Origin: Hydrogenophaga sp.
GTDB lineage: Bacteria; Pseudomonadota; Gammaproteobacteria; Burkholderiales; Burkholderiaceae_C
DNA length: 49,945 nt
NCBI RefSeq assembly: GCF_030373245.1
Contig: NZ_JAUCZF010000008.1
Span: 113,865-163,809 of the forward strand
Direction: 5' to 3'
The position numbers and the translations under genes are program-made. Positions 16,621 to 27,999 of the stretch are shown one piece after another (position 1 is the stretch's first letter; each line of letters starts with the position of its first letter). Under the pieces are notes generated by a model that was given only the letters and a program-made list of their open reading frames with translations, had not been told where the DNA came from and did not search any database.

Positions 16621-16638
16621 GGGATTTTGTCCTTGCGA

Positions 16639-17673
16639 TCAAGCACGCGCCAGCAGCCATTGCCCCACGGCTTCAGGCATGGTGCGCACATGGACTGGCC
16701 AACCGAGCACACCGTCGCTGGCGGTGGGAAAGCCCACATGGCCGCCTTGCGCAGGCTGCCAGAGGGTGACGCTTGCACTCACCTCGCGGTCCGTCGGCAG
16801 AGAAGCCGCGGGCACGAACGGATCGTTGAGGGCATTGAGCGCCAGCGCCGGCACCCGGATGCCGCCCAGCACCGGCTTGGCGGAGGCGCGCGCCCAGTAG
16901 TCGTCGGTATCGCGAAAGCCGTGCAGGGGCGCGGTGAACAGGTTGTCAAACGCGTAGAGGTCGCGCGCGGCAAGCAGCGCTTCGCGGTCGAACAGGCCGG
17001 GATGTTGGTCCAGTTTTCGCAGCGCCTTGGGCACCATGGTGGCGAGAAACATGCGCGTGTACACCAGCCGGTTGAAGCCGCGTCCGATGGCATGACCACC
17101 AGCCGCGAGGTCCAGCGGCGAACACACAGCTGCCACCGCGCGCACCGTGTCAGCGGCCCTGGCTCCCATTTCGCCGGCCCAGCGCAGCAGCGCATTGCCG
17201 CCCAGCGAGACACCGACCACGATCAGCGGGCGGCCCGCGTGTTCGACGGCAAAGCGACGCAGCACCCAGTCAATCTCGTGGAAATCACCTGAGTGGTAGG
17301 CGCGCGGCGCGTGGTTGAGTTCACCCGAGCAGCCGCGGAAATGCGGCACGGCAAACGCCAGCCCCTGGGCCGCAGCAAAGTCGGCAAATGCCATGGCGTA
17401 GTGGCTGGCTGACGAACCCTCCAGGCCGTGGAACAGCACCAGCAGCGGAGCCTTTGCATCGCTTGGGTGCCGGGCCTGATCCACATCGATGAAGTCGCCA
17501 TCGGGCGTGGTCCAGCGGCTGCGCTGCCAGCTCGGCGGCGCACCGAAATAGCGGCGCGCGGCCAGCGCGGCCCAGATGGTCTGGGCGTTGCCACCGGGCA
17601 GCCAGCGCGGCGCGCGGTAGTCGATGCCAGGCGACACCCGGTCCAGTACGGACAACACCGCCGAGCCGGCCAT
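16639..17673 (-). CDS. Alpha/beta hydrolase, YheT family
   Basis: This is a cytosolic alpha/beta-fold hydrolase (344 residues) of the YheT group, usually listed as putative esterases. It has the oxyanion segment LFHGLEGSSASHY, the HFRGCSGELN loop, the nucleophile elbow GVSLGGN, a late Asp in LNDPFVPA and the catalytic His in GGHVGF. The ATG at 17673 shares its first base with the stop codon of the SnoaL-like gene (TGATG), a sign of translational coupling. The substrate is unknown. Confidence 0.9.
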   Translation of the reverse strand: MAGSAVLSVLDRVSPGIDYRAPRWLPGGNAQTIWAALAARRYFGAPPSWQRSRWTTPDGDFIDVDQARHPSDAKAPLLVLFHGLEGSSASHYAMAFADFAAAQGLAFAVPHFRGCSGELNHAPRAYHSGDFHEIDWVLRRFAVEHAGRPLIVVGVSLGGNALLRWAGEMGARAADTVRAVAAVCSPLDLAAGGHAIGRGFNRLVYTRMFLATMVPKALRKLDQHPGLFDREALLAARDLYAFDNLFTAPLHGFRDTDDYWARASAKPVLGGIRVPALALNALNDPFVPAASLPTDREVSASVTLWQPAQGGHVGFPTASDGVLGWPVHVRTMPEAVGQWLLARA

Positions 17674-18110
17674 CAATGCAGCACTGGGCGCGACGACGGC
17701 GCATCGGCCGGCTCGCCGGGCAGCCCGGGACTGGCGTGGTGCGCCACCATGCGCCAGCCTTGCGGTGTCTTGGCGTAGACATTGGTCGCCACCACCCACG
17801 CATGCTGCATACCGTCATCCCCCAGCACTTCGACCCGTTCAACCACGCTGTGGACGCTGCTGGCCCCGGCGTCAAGCCGCCGCACCTTGTCCGGAAACGC
17901 CCGCACGCTGCCGTTGGCGAACAGGGCCTCGAAGGCGGAACGTATGGCTGCGTGGCCCAGCAGGCGCGGCCCACCCGGATGGACGCAGAGCACATCGTCT
18001 TCGTCGGCCCAGCAGGCCATGAGCCGATCGATGTCGGCTTGCTGCAAGGCGTCGTAGAAGGCGGCTTCGGTGTCGTCGGGTGACCCCGGCGGGATCTTGG
18101 GTTTTCGCAT
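17673..18110 (-). CDS. SnoaL-like / nuclear transport factor 2-fold protein
   Basis: The 145-residue protein has the cone-shaped NTF2-like pattern: an N-terminal helix region with AFYDALQQADIDRLMACWADEDDVLCVHPGG, a middle block with AIRSAFEALF, and a final strand GWRMVAHHASPG. Proteins of this type include DUF4440 and SgcJ-like members with diverse or unknown small-molecule roles. The ATG at 18110 begins the basic N-terminal tail; in-frame sequence further upstream runs through the promoter of the lemA operon. It heads a three-gene unit with the YheT and DUF genes. Confidence 0.85.
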   Translation of the reverse strand: MRKPKIPPGSPDDTEAAFYDALQQADIDRLMACWADEDDVLCVHPGGPRLLGHAAIRSAFEALFANGSVRAFPDKVRRLDAGASSVHSVVERVEVLGDDGMQHAWVVATNVYAKTPQGWRMVAHHASPGLPGEPADAPSSRPVLH

Positions 18111-18252
18111 GCCTGCTATTTTGCCCCGCGACGCATCCGGCCGCGCGATGCGCCCGGCCAGGCGACAACGGTGACGGGTATAGTCCGAAAGACTTGCTTT
18201 CTCACCCGGTTTGAACCGATAGATCGGCCCCCAAGGCCGCGGAGGATTCCCC

Positions 18253-18861
18253 ATGCGCTACTCCCTTCCCCGCTTGCTCACCTGGGCCAGCACTCTGTTG
18301 CTTCTCACCAGCCTCAGCGGCTGCGGCTACAACGATTTCCAGCGTCTGGACGAGCAGAGCAAATCGGCCTGGTCAGAAGTGCTCAACCAGTACCAGCGCC
18401 GTGCCGACCTGATCCCCAACATCGTCGCCACCGTCAAGGGTGAAGCGAATTTTGAGCAGGAGACGCTCACCAAGGTGATCGAGGCGCGCTCCAAGGCGAC
18501 CTCCATCCAGATGACCCCGGAGATGGTCAACGATCCGGCCGCGATGCAGCGGTTTCAGGCTGCGCAAGGCGAAGTGAGCAGCGCGCTGAGCCGTCTGATG
18601 GTGGTGGTGGAGCAGTACCCCAACCTGAAGGCCAACCAGGGCTTCAGCGATCTGCGGGTGCAGCTCGAAGGCACGGAGAACCGCATCACGGTGGCGCGCA
18701 ACCGCTACATCCAGACCATCCAGGAGTACAACGTGCTGCAGCGCAGCTTCCCGACCAACCTGACAGCCATGGTGTTCAGCTATCCGCCCAAGGCGAATTT
18801 CCAGGTTGAGAACGAGGCTGCGATCTCGACGCCGCCCACTGTGGACTTCAACAAGCAATGA
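18253..18861 (+). CDS. lemA: LemA family lipoprotein
   Basis: The product (202 residues) has a lipoprotein signal ending LSGC followed by GYNDFQRLDEQSKSAW, the typical LemA start. The rest is a long helical domain with NQYQRRADLIPNIVATVKG and ends with a short Pro-rich tail. The function of LemA proteins is not settled; they are repeatedly found next to TPM-domain genes, as here. GGAGGA precedes the start. The stop overlaps the next gene by 4 bp (ATGA). Confidence 0.93.
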   Translation: MRYSLPRLLTWASTLLLLTSLSGCGYNDFQRLDEQSKSAWSEVLNQYQRRADLIPNIVATVKGEANFEQETLTKVIEARSKATSIQMTPEMVNDPAAMQRFQAAQGEVSSALSRLMVVVEQYPNLKANQGFSDLRVQLEGTENRITVARNRYIQTIQEYNVLQRSFPTNLTAMVFSYPPKANFQVENEAAISTPPTVDFNKQ

Positions 18862-19814
18862 CCCAAAGGGTGCGCAGCGGCATCGGCCGACGCGCTGCTC
18901 ACGCCTCGCGCGCTGTGCGCTTCTGTGCTGCCGCCTGCCTCGGGCTGGTGCTCTTCCTGGCCACAGCGCTTTCCTTTGCCCAAGGGGTTCAGCCGTTGCC
19001 CGAATTGCGGGCCCGCGTCATAGACCAGACGGGCACGCTGGACGCCGGCGCCCTGGCGGCGCTGGAAGCAAAGCTGGCTGCCTTCGAGCAGGAGCGCGGT
19101 TCTCAGGTGGTGGTGCTGATGGTGGCCACCACCGCGCCCGAGGACATTGCCGACTACACCCAACGCCTGGGTGACGCCTGGAAGATCGGACGCCAGGACG
19201 TCGGCGACGGCGTGCTGTTCGTGATCGCCAAGGACGACCGGCGCTTGCGCATTGCCACCGCCAAGACGCTGGAAGGCGCGATTCCCGACCTCCTGGCGCG
19301 CCGCATCCTCGACCAGGCGGTGACACCGGCTTTTCGCCAGGGCGATTACGCCGGCGGCATCGCGGCCGGGGTGGACCAGATCCTGGCGCGAATCCGGGGT
19401 GAAGAACTTCCCTTGCCAGGAGAGCGCTCGCAGAACGTGGCCGGTGATCTGGGGTGGGTCGACCTGCTGATCTTCCTGGCCTTTGCCGTGCCCATGATCG
19501 CCGCGGTGCTGCGCAGTATCTTTGGCAACAAGCTGGGCACGCTGCTCACCGGCGTGGGCGCGGGTGGTCTCGCGTTCGCGCTCACTGCAGTGCTGTGGAT
19601 CGCGATCGGTGCCGGGCTGCTGGGCATGCTCGCTGCGCTGTTCATGCAGCACATGCCGGTGCAGTCGGGCGGCGGGCGCGGTCGACGCGGCGGGGGGCAT
19701 TGGGGCGGCACTGGGGGTTTCGGTGGCCGGGGTGGTGGCTTCGGCGGAGGCGGTGGCTTCAGCTCGGGCGGTGGCGGCAATTTCGGAGGCGGTGGTGCCT
19801 CGGGTGGATGGTGA
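18858..19814 (+). CDS. TPM-domain protein with membrane helix and Gly-rich tail (YgcG type)
   Basis: After a signal peptide (core AAACLGLVLFLATALSFA), residues about 45-170 form a TPM domain (VIDQTGTLDAGALAALEAKLAAFE, then DGVLFVIAKDDRRLRIATAKTLEGAIPD). Two membrane segments follow (about 205-220 and 235-265) and the last ~50 residues are almost only Gly, Phe and Ser. TPM domains have been linked to photosystem repair in plants and to phosphatase-like folds; the bacterial role is open. It overlaps lemA by 4 bp. Confidence 0.9.
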   Translation: MTQRVRSGIGRRAAHASRAVRFCAAACLGLVLFLATALSFAQGVQPLPELRARVIDQTGTLDAGALAALEAKLAAFEQERGSQVVVLMVATTAPEDIADYTQRLGDAWKIGRQDVGDGVLFVIAKDDRRLRIATAKTLEGAIPDLLARRILDQAVTPAFRQGDYAGGIAAGVDQILARIRGEELPLPGERSQNVAGDLGWVDLLIFLAFAVPMIAAVLRSIFGNKLGTLLTGVGAGGLAFALTAVLWIAIGAGLLGMLAALFMQHMPVQSGGGRGRRGGGHWGGTGGFGGRGGGFGGGGGFSSGGGGNFGGGGASGGW

Positions 19815-19827
19815 GGAGACCCGCATC

Positions 19828-20355
19828 ATGTTGAACCTCTCGCGCTGGCTTCGCCACCTCTGGCTGGACCTGAGCGACACCCGCCGCGCGGTACCTGACG
19901 ACCTGGCCGAACGCCTGGCACGACGCATCGCTGCCAGCGAGGGGCGCCACACGGGTGAGGTGCGTCTTTGCGTGGAGGCGAGCCTGCCGCCAGGCGAGCT
20001 GTGGGGCGTGGGCCCCGAGCGCCCGCTGGCTCAGGTGGTGCGGGAACGCGCGCTGGGCTGGTTCGGTCGGCTGGGCGTTTGGGACACCGAGCACAACAAC
20101 GGCGTACTCATTTACCTGTTGCTGGCCGAGCACGCGATTGAGTTTGTGGCTGACCGGGCGCTTGCCGAACGCGTACCGCAAGACCAATGGCAGGCCATCG
20201 TGGACCGCCTCAGCCACCGGTTGCGAGCGGGGGCGTTTGAAGACGGTTTGACCCAGGCGCTTGAAGAAGTCTCATTGCTGCTGGTGTCGCATTTCCCCGC
20301 TGAGCCGGGCGCAGCAAGAGCCAACGAGCTGCCCGACTGCGTGGCGAGAGCCTGA
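19828..20355 (+). CDS. Second TPM-domain protein, without signal peptide
   Basis: This 175-residue protein follows the first TPM gene by 13 bp. Residues 25-150 match the TPM pattern (RIAASEGRHTGEVRLCVEAS, NNGVLIYLLLAEHAIEFVADR), but there is no clear signal peptide; the N terminus is amphipathic (LSRWLRHLWLDLSDTRR). It may stay in the cytoplasm or bind the membrane face. Lemma: LemA-TPM-TPM trios like this occur in other proteobacteria. GGAG lies just upstream of the ATG at 19828. Confidence 0.85.
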   Translation: MLNLSRWLRHLWLDLSDTRRAVPDDLAERLARRIAASEGRHTGEVRLCVEASLPPGELWGVGPERPLAQVVRERALGWFGRLGVWDTEHNNGVLIYLLLAEHAIEFVADRALAERVPQDQWQAIVDRLSHRLRAGAFEDGLTQALEEVSLLLVSHFPAEPGAARANELPDCVARA

Positions 20356-20407
20356 AGCGGCGCCACCTCACCACACCGAAACTCCTGCTCGACTCCACCG
20401 GGCGCGG

Positions 20408-20986
20408 TCATCCCGATTTGCGTGTGCTCTTGGTCAGCGGGGTGCGGTTGTTCATGACCACCTGCAGCTCCTCTTGAAGCGCCTTGTTCATCTGCGCAAA
20501 GCTCTTGAGTTTGCGCGTGGTGTCGCGCAGGCGGTCTGCCATTCGCTTGGAAATCGCCAGCAACAGGCGCGAGCCGACGCGCGGCTCGTCTTTGAGCAGC
20601 CGCATCAACGCGGTGCGCGAGAGCACAGCGGCGTAGATCTGGGTCGTAGCGGTGCAGGTGGCAGACCGCGGAGAGCCGTCGAGCACACCCATTTCACCGA
20701 TCAGGTGGCCTGGCCCGATGATGTTGACCACCATGCTTTCCTGGTAGCCGTGCAGCTCGTTCTCCACCGCGATGTCGCCTTCGAGCACCAGCAGCATGTA
20801 GTCGTTCTGCCTGACCTCACCCTCCTGAATGAAGACAGTGCCTGCCGCGATGCGCTTGGGTCGCATGTAGGCCACCACCTTGAAAGCATCGGCCAGGGTG
20901 AGGTCGTCGAGCGCGCTGGGCGTGACCAGCAGGCGAGCGGCCACCTCTTCAGGCGCCAGATCGGGGCTTTCAAATATGGACGACAT
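20408..20986 (-). CDS. Single-domain cyclic-nucleotide-binding protein
   Basis: The 192-residue protein consists of one cNMP-binding beta-barrel. The phosphate-binding cassette reads IGEMGVLDGSPRSATCTA (about 97-114), with the Glu and Arg expected to hold the cyclic nucleotide. A helical stretch follows and the protein ends in a basic tail (NNRTPLTKSTRKSG). There is no helix-turn-helix of the Crp/Fnr type and no membrane segment, so it is not an ordinary transcription factor. It lies downstream of the atp operon terminator on the same strand and is probably separate. Confidence 0.87.
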   Translation of the reverse strand: MSSIFESPDLAPEEVAARLLVTPSALDDLTLADAFKVVAYMRPKRIAAGTVFIQEGEVRQNDYMLLVLEGDIAVENELHGYQESMVVNIIGPGHLIGEMGVLDGSPRSATCTATTQIYAAVLSRTALMRLLKDEPRVGSRLLLAISKRMADRLRDTTRKLKSFAQMNKALQEELQVVMNNRTPLTKSTRKSG

Positions 20987-21056
20987 GGCAGCGGGTCAGC
21001 AAGAACGTTCAAGCATGGCGCACCATTTTGCGCGCAGCGTTCGTTCCGCTACAACG

Positions 21057-21080
21057 AAAAAAGCCGGCACGTGGCCGGAC
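21057..21080 (-). terminator. Probable intrinsic terminator of the atp operon
   Basis: On the minus strand CCGGC / GCCGG forms a 5-bp GC stem with a 5-base loop, followed by six T residues. It lies about 28 bp after the atpC stop codon. The stem is short, so efficiency is uncertain. Confidence 0.6.
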
Positions 21081-21105
21081 TTTCTCTTGGCAGTGCGCCC
21101 AACCG

Positions 21106-21522
21106 TCATTTTTTCTGACGGTACTTGCGCAGGGCAGCGATTTGTGCCGCCATGACGGCCAGCTCGGACGTCGCCTTGGCCAGGTCGATGTCACTGGCGG
21201 CGTTCTTCACGGCTTCTTCAGCTTGGCGGCGGGCTTCGGTGGCCTTGGCTTCGTCGAGGTCGTGGCCACGGATAGCGGTGTCAGACAAGACGGTGATGTG
21301 ATTGGGCTGCACTTCCAGAATACCACCAGCCACAAACACGAACTCTTCGCCGCCATCTGCCTTTTCGATGCGCACCGCACCCGGCTTGATGCGGGTGATG
21401 AGCGGAATGTGGCCTGGCAAGATGCCCAGCTCACCCGCCTCGCCCGGCAGTGCAACAAACTTGGCATCGCCAGAGAAGATGGACGCTTCGGCGCTGACCA
21501 CATCGACGCGGATGGTGCTCAT
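21106..21522 (-). CDS. atpC: ATP synthase F1 subunit epsilon
   Basis: The 138-residue epsilon subunit of the F1 stalk regulates rotary catalysis. It has the N-terminal beta-sandwich ([30 protein letters not shown]) and the C-terminal two-helix arm (from [15 protein letters not shown] on). The ATG at 21522 follows AGGAG by five bases. It is the last gene of the operon and is separated from atpD by an unusually long 120-bp gap. Confidence 0.97.
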   Translation of the reverse strand: MSTIRVDVVSAEASIFSGDAKFVALPGEAGELGILPGHIPLITRIKPGAVRIEKADGGEEFVFVAGGILEVQPNHITVLSDTAIRGHDLDEAKATEARRQAEEAVKNAASDIDLAKATSELAVMAAQIAALRKYRQKK

Positions 21523-21642
21523 AGGTACTCCTGTAAAAAGTCGAAGGGAAGCAGGTGATCGGGAGTCTGGCTGGGCGATGCGCGGGACAGTGCTTTTGCA
21601 CAGGGAGCACACCCACCAAGCCGGGCACCTGAGTACACCGCT

Positions 21643-23070
<1,428 letters not shown>

Positions 23071-23093
23071 CTAAATACGGTTGATCGACAACG

Positions 23094-23960
23094 TCAAACG
23101 GCTGCGGCGCCCGCCACGATTTCCGAAAGCTCTTTCGTGATCGCGGCCTGACGGGTCTTGTTGTAGACCAGCTTGAGTTCACTGATGACGCTGCCGGCGT
23201 TGTCGGTGGCAGCCTTCATGGCCACCATGCGCGCCGACTGCTCGGACGCCATGTTTTCTGCCACGGCCTGATAAACCTGGGCCTCGACGTAACGCAGCAG
23301 CAACTCATCGATGACTGCGGCAGCGTCGGGCTCGTAGATGTAGTCCCAGTCACGACCACCTGCGTTGTCCTGCAGTTCGCCAGCGTTGAGCGGGAGCAGC
23401 TGCTCAATGACGGCTTCCTGCTTCATCGTGTTGATGAATCGGGTGTAGCAGACATAAACCGCGTTCACCCGACCCTCGGTGTAGGCGTCTAGCAGGGTCT
23501 TGACCGGGCCGATCAGCTTGTCGAGATGAGGCGTATCGCCCAGGCCGGTGGCGCTGGAGAGCACCTTGGCACCAATGCGGTTGAGGAAGCCCAGGCCTTT
23601 GTTGCCAATGGCCACGGCTTCGGCCTTTTGCCCTTGGGCCTGCAGGTCCTTGAGCTGGGTGGTGAGTGCACGCAACACATTGGTGTTCATGCCGCCACAC
23701 AGACCCTTGTCGGTCGTCACCAGGACAAAGCCAGCGGCCTTGGCTTCGTTCTTCAGCATGAACGGGTGCGTGTACTCCGGGTTCGCACGGCTGAGGTTGC
23801 CGGTGATCTGGCGCACCTTCTCCGCGTAAGGCCGGGCCGCACGCATGCGATCCTGCGCCTTGCGCATTTTGGAGGCGGCGACCATTTCCATCGCTTTGGT
23901 GATCTTCTTGGTGTTTTCCACCGATTTGATCTTGCCGCGTATTTCCTTGCCTGCTGCCAT
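23094..23960 (-). CDS. atpG: ATP synthase F1 subunit gamma
   Basis: The central shaft subunit (288 residues). The N-terminal coiled-coil half ([20 protein letters not shown]) and the C-terminal half ([20 protein letters not shown]) are both recognisable, as is the GLCGGMN motif. It starts 26 bp after the atpA stop. Confidence 0.98.
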   Translation of the reverse strand: MAAGKEIRGKIKSVENTKKITKAMEMVAASKMRKAQDRMRAARPYAEKVRQITGNLSRANPEYTHPFMLKNEAKAAGFVLVTTDKGLCGGMNTNVLRALTTQLKDLQAQGQKAEAVAIGNKGLGFLNRIGAKVLSSATGLGDTPHLDKLIGPVKTLLDAYTEGRVNAVYVCYTRFINTMKQEAVIEQLLPLNAGELQDNAGGRDWDYIYEPDAAAVIDELLLRYVEAQVYQAVAENMASEQSARMVAMKAATDNAGSVISELKLVYNKTRQAAITKELSEIVAGAAAV

Positions 23961-23986
23961 AGCTGCTCCTTGTGAAGGTCAGTGGC

Positions 23987-25543
23987 TCAGTACGTGCCGG
24001 TTTTCTTGAATTCGGCGATCGCAGCCGCCAACTGGGCTTCTGCGTCCTTGTCCATGGCGCGGTCGTTTTCCAGCTTGGTCAACAGGGCTGCGTGCTTGTC
24101 TTTCAGGTGGGCGTGCATGCCGGCTTCGAAAGGCAGCACCTGCTTGATTTCGATGTCATCCAGGTAACCTTTGTTCACAGCGAACAGCGTGGATGCCATC
24201 AGCGCAATCGATTGGGGGCTGTACTGGGCCTGCTTCAGCAATTCGGTCACGCGAGCACCACGGTCGAGCTGCTTGCGGGTGGCTTCGTCCAGGTCGGAGG
24301 CGAACTGCGCGAAGGCGGCCAGTTCACGGTACTGGGCCAGGTCGGTACGGATACCACCGGAGAGGTTCTTGATCAGCTTGGTCTGGGCCGAGCTACCCAC
24401 CCGCGACACCGAAATACCGGCGTTGATGGCGGGACGGATACCGGCGTTGAACAGGCTGGTTTCCAGGAAGATCTGGCCGTCGGTGATCGAGATCACGTTG
24501 GTGGGCACAAAAGCAGACACGTCACCGGCCTGCGTTTCGATGATGGGCAGAGCGGTCAGCGAACCGGTCTTTCCCTTGACTTCACCCTTGGTGAAGGCTT
24601 CGACGTAGTCGGCGTTCACGCGGGCTGCGCGCTCCAGCAAGCGGCTGTGGAGATAGAACACGTCACCGGGGTAGGCTTCGCGGCCTGGCGGACGGCGCAG
24701 CAGCAGCGACACCTGGCGGTACGCCACGGCCTGCTTGGAGAGGTCGTCGTACACGATCAGGGCGTCTTGTCCGCGGTCGCGGAAGTACTCGCCCATGGTG
24801 CAGCCGGAGTAAGCTGACAGGTACTGCATAGCAGCGGATTCAGAGGCCGAAGCGGCCACGACGATGGTGTAGTCCATCGCGCCGGCTTGCTCCAGGGCAC
24901 GCACCACGTTCTTGATCGACGAGGCCTTCTGGCCAATCGCGACGTAGACGCAGGTCATGTTCTGACCCTTCTGGTTGATGATCGCGTCAATGGCCACCGC
25001 CGTCTTGCCGGTCTGGCGGTCACCGATGATCAGCTCGCGCTGGCCACGGCCGACAGGCACCATCGAGTCAATCGACTTCAGGCCGGTCTGCACCGGCTGG
25101 TCCACCGATTTGCGGGCGATCACGCCGGGCGCGACTTTCTCGATCACGTCGGTCATCTTGGCGTTGACCGGGCCTTTGCCGTCGATGGGCTGGCCCAGCG
25201 CGTTCACGACACGGCCGATCAGCTCAGGGCCGACCGGCACTTCCAGAATTCGGCCCGTGCACTTGACGGTATCGCCTTCGGAGATGTGCTCATATTCACC
25301 CAGAATCACCGAGCCCACCGAGTCGCGCTCGAGGTTCAGCGCCAGACCGAAGGAAGGCACGCCATCCTTGTTGGCCGGAAATTCCAGCATTTCACCCTGC
25401 ATCACATCGGACAGGCCGTGCACGCGGACGATGCCGTCGGTCACCGACACCACGGTACCTTGGTTGCGCACATCGCTCGATGCACCCAGCCCCTCGATGC
25501 GGGACTTGATCAGTTCAGAGATTTCGGCGGGATTGAGTTGCAT
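23987..25543 (-). CDS. atpA: ATP synthase F1 subunit alpha
   Basis: The non-catalytic nucleotide-binding subunit (518 residues). It shows the Walker A loop [15 protein letters not shown], the [18 protein letters not shown]alker B region and the signature [17 protein letters not shown]. The N-terminal helix for delta binding ([16 protein letters not shown]) is present. Length is standard for proteobacteria. Confidence 0.98.
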   Translation of the reverse strand: MQLNPAEISELIKSRIEGLGASSDVRNQGTVVSVTDGIVRVHGLSDVMQGEMLEFPANKDGVPSFGLALNLERDSVGSVILGEYEHISEGDTVKCTGRILEVPVGPELIGRVVNALGQPIDGKGPVNAKMTDVIEKVAPGVIARKSVDQPVQTGLKSIDSMVPVGRGQRELIIGDRQTGKTAVAIDAIINQKGQNMTCVYVAIGQKASSIKNVVRALEQAGAMDYTIVVAASASESAAMQYLSAYSGCTMGEYFRDRGQDALIVYDDLSKQAVAYRQVSLLLRRPPGREAYPGDVFYLHSRLLERAARVNADYVEAFTKGEVKGKTGSLTALPIIETQAGDVSAFVPTNVISITDGQIFLETSLFNAGIRPAINAGISVSRVGSSAQTKLIKNLSGGIRTDLAQYRELAAFAQFASDLDEATRKQLDRGARVTELLKQAQYSPQSIALMASTLFAVNKGYLDDIEIKQVLPFEAGMHAHLKDKHAALLTKLENDRAMDKDAEAQLAAAIAEFKKTGTY

Positions 25544-25603
25544 GACTCTTTCCTTCTTTCGTTAAATGGGATGAGGGCGCGCCCGTGATTGGCAGACCGG
25601 CTG

Positions 25604-26134
25604 TCAGGCCGTGAGGGCCACTTTCATTTGATCCAGGCGGGCCTTGACCGAGGTGTCGAGCACCTCGTCGCCCACCACCACGCGGATTCCACCGATGAGC
25701 TCGGGCTGCAGCTTGACCTGCAGGTTGAGCTTGCGGCCAAACCGTTTCTCCAGCACACCCGAGAGGCCTGCCAGTGCGGCGCTGTCCATCTCGAACGCGC
25801 TGTACACGATGGCATCCGAAGCGCCCAGCTGCGCGTTCTTGAGCGCGCGGAACTGCTGAGCAATCTCAGGCAGGGCCACCAGGCGACCGTTGTCGATCAC
25901 GGTGCGCAGGAAGTTCTCCGCCATGGGCGGCAACTTGCTTTTCAGCACGCCAGCCATCACGCCCATCACCTGCTCGGGCGTGGACTTCGGGTTGTCGGCG
26001 AACTGACGCAGCTGCTCGTTGGACGCCACAGCGGCCAGCTCGTCCAGCCAGGACGAAGCCGCGGCCACGTCGGCGCGGGCGGCCTGGTAGAGCGCTTCAG
26101 CGTACGGTCGGGCGATGGTTGCAATTTCGGCCAT
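25604..26134 (-). CDS. atpH: ATP synthase F1 subunit delta
   Basis: The 176-residue peripheral stalk subunit begins [18 protein letters not shown] and has the helical bundle typical of the OSCP/delta N-terminal domain, then a beta-rich C-terminal part with [19 protein letters not shown]. It sits between atpF and atpA as in most operons. Confidence 0.97.
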   Translation of the reverse strand: MAEIATIARPYAEALYQAARADVAAASSWLDELAAVASNEQLRQFADNPKSTPEQVMGVMAGVLKSKLPPMAENFLRTVIDNGRLVALPEIAQQFRALKNAQLGASDAIVYSAFEMDSAALAGLSGVLEKRFGRKLNLQVKLQPELIGGIRVVVGDEVLDTSVKARLDQMKVALTA

Positions 26135-26180
26135 GGTCTACCTGTGAATGCCTGGAGGGTTCAATCAAAACAAGGTGGAA

Positions 26181-26651
26181 TCAGAGCTCGGTCTTCAAGC
26201 GACCGAGCAACTCGGCATGAACACCCGGATTGATTTCGCGCTTGAGGATTTGCTCGGCACCCTTGACCGCCAGCGCCGCCACTTCTTCTCGCAGTGACTC
26301 ACGCGCCTTGACGATCTGTTGCTCCGCTTCCTGGCGAGCGTTGGCCATGATCTTGGCTGCCTCTTCGGTGGCGCGGGCCTTGGCCTCTTCGATCACGGTC
26401 TGTGCACGGCGCTCGGCATCGGCCAGTCGGGTGGCGGATTCGTTGCGCGATTTGCTCAACTCTTCTTCCACGCGCTTGTTGGCCACGGCCAGCTCGGTCT
26501 TGGCTTTCTCGGCGGATGCCAGACCTTCGGAAATCTTCAGCGCACGCTCGTCAAGCGCCTTGGCGATGGGTGGCCACACGAATTTCATCGTGAACCACAC
26601 CAGGATCGCAAAGACGATGGCCTGCGCGAAGAGGGTTGCATTGATGTTCAT
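26181..26651 (-). CDS. atpF: ATP synthase F0 subunit b
   Basis: The 156-residue peripheral stalk subunit has one N-terminal membrane helix ([20 protein letters not shown]) followed by a long charged, Ala/Glu/Lys-rich helix expected to form a right-handed coiled coil. The length equals the E. coli subunit. Confidence 0.97.
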   Translation of the reverse strand: MNINATLFAQAIVFAILVWFTMKFVWPPIAKALDERALKISEGLASAEKAKTELAVANKRVEEELSKSRNESATRLADAERRAQTVIEEAKARATEEAAKIMANARQEAEQQIVKARESLREEVAALAVKGAEQILKREINPGVHAELLGRLKTEL

Positions 26652-26784
26652 CGCAACGCCTTTCTGTGTGTTGACAAGACTGGGAACGCACCTGCTGGAA
26701 CGAGCGACCCACCCGCCGTCTCACCAAGGTCGAGAGACCCTGGCGAGCAAGCAAACGGACAGGTCAGCACGACAGCAGACCCGA

Positions 26785-27039
<255 letters not shown>

Positions 27040-27114
27040 TTAATTGGTCAAAGTTGAGAAAGAAACAGTGAGAACGAGAACCGAAAACTCAGGACTGGAG
27101 GAACTCCAGCTCAC

Positions 27115-27984
27115 TCAGTGAGCGTCATGCGCCTGCCCCAGATAAATCAGGGCCAACATCATGAAGATGAACGCTTGGAGCGTAATGACGAGGATGTGGA
27201 AAATGGCCCACACCGTGCCGGCAATCAGGTGGCCGACAAAAAACAGACTACCGCTCAAGGAAAGGGCAGCAAAACCACCGAGCAGTGCAATCAGCATGAA
27301 CACCAGTTCACCAGCAAACATGTTGCCGAACAACCGCATGCCGTGGGACACCGTCTTGGCCACGAATTCGATCATCTGCATCGCGAAGTTGATAACCCCG
27401 AGCAGCACGGCGTAAAGTGGGTTCTTGCTGGTGCCGAAAGGCGCGCTCACGAGTTCGTGCGCCCAGCCGCCCAGGCCTTTGATTTTCACGTTGTAGTACA
27501 GACACATCAGCAGCACGGACACCGACAGACCCAGCGTGGTCGACAGATCGGCAGTGGGCACCACGCGCAAATAGTCCTTGAAGCCGAGCGCGGGACCGAC
27601 CACGTGCCACGTGGCGGGCAACAGGTCCACCGGGATCAGATCCATGAAGTTCATCATGAAAATCCAGATAAACACCGTCAATGCCATGGGCGCCACCAGC
27701 TTGCGGCTGTTGGCGTTGTGGATCAGTGCCTTGGCCTGGGTATCCACCATCTCGACCAGCAGTTCCACCGCCGCCTGAAAGCGACCTGGCACGCCTGCAT
27801 GCGCCTGGCGCGCTGCGCGCCACAACACGAAGCTGATCAACATGCCGAGCAGCACCGTCACCACCACCGAATCGATGTTGATGACCGAGAAGTCCACGAT
27901 GGACTCCTGCTTCTTGTTCGTCATGTGAACCAGGTGGTGACGGATGTACTCCCCTGGGGTGGGTCCTTGACCTTCAGCAGACAT
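27115..27984 (-). CDS. atpB: ATP synthase F0 subunit a
   Basis: The proton-channel subunit (289 residues) is strongly hydrophobic with the essential Arg in MRLFGNMFAGELVFMLIA. The ATG at 27984 (MSAEGQGPTP) is chosen; five further in-frame codons back to a TTG at 27999 are possible but lack support. It starts 15 bp after the atpI stop codon. Confidence 0.97.
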   Translation of the reverse strand: MSAEGQGPTPGEYIRHHLVHMTNKKQESIVDFSVINIDSVVVTVLLGMLISFVLWRAARQAHAGVPGRFQAAVELLVEMVDTQAKALIHNANSRKLVAPMALTVFIWIFMMNFMDLIPVDLLPATWHVVGPALGFKDYLRVVPTADLSTTLGLSVSVLLMCLYYNVKIKGLGGWAHELVSAPFGTSKNPLYAVLLGVINFAMQMIEFVAKTVSHGMRLFGNMFAGELVFMLIALLGGFAALSLSGSLFFVGHLIAGTVWAIFHILVITLQAFIFMMLALIYLGQAHDAH

Positions 27985-27999
27985 GTTTGTTCGCACCAA

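Noticed and set aside
17799..17799. Earlier in-frame start for the YheT hydrolase (adding 42 residues)
   Set aside because: The extra part lies wholly within the upstream SnoaL-like gene and is not conserved-looking; the TGATG junction at 17673 explains the start.
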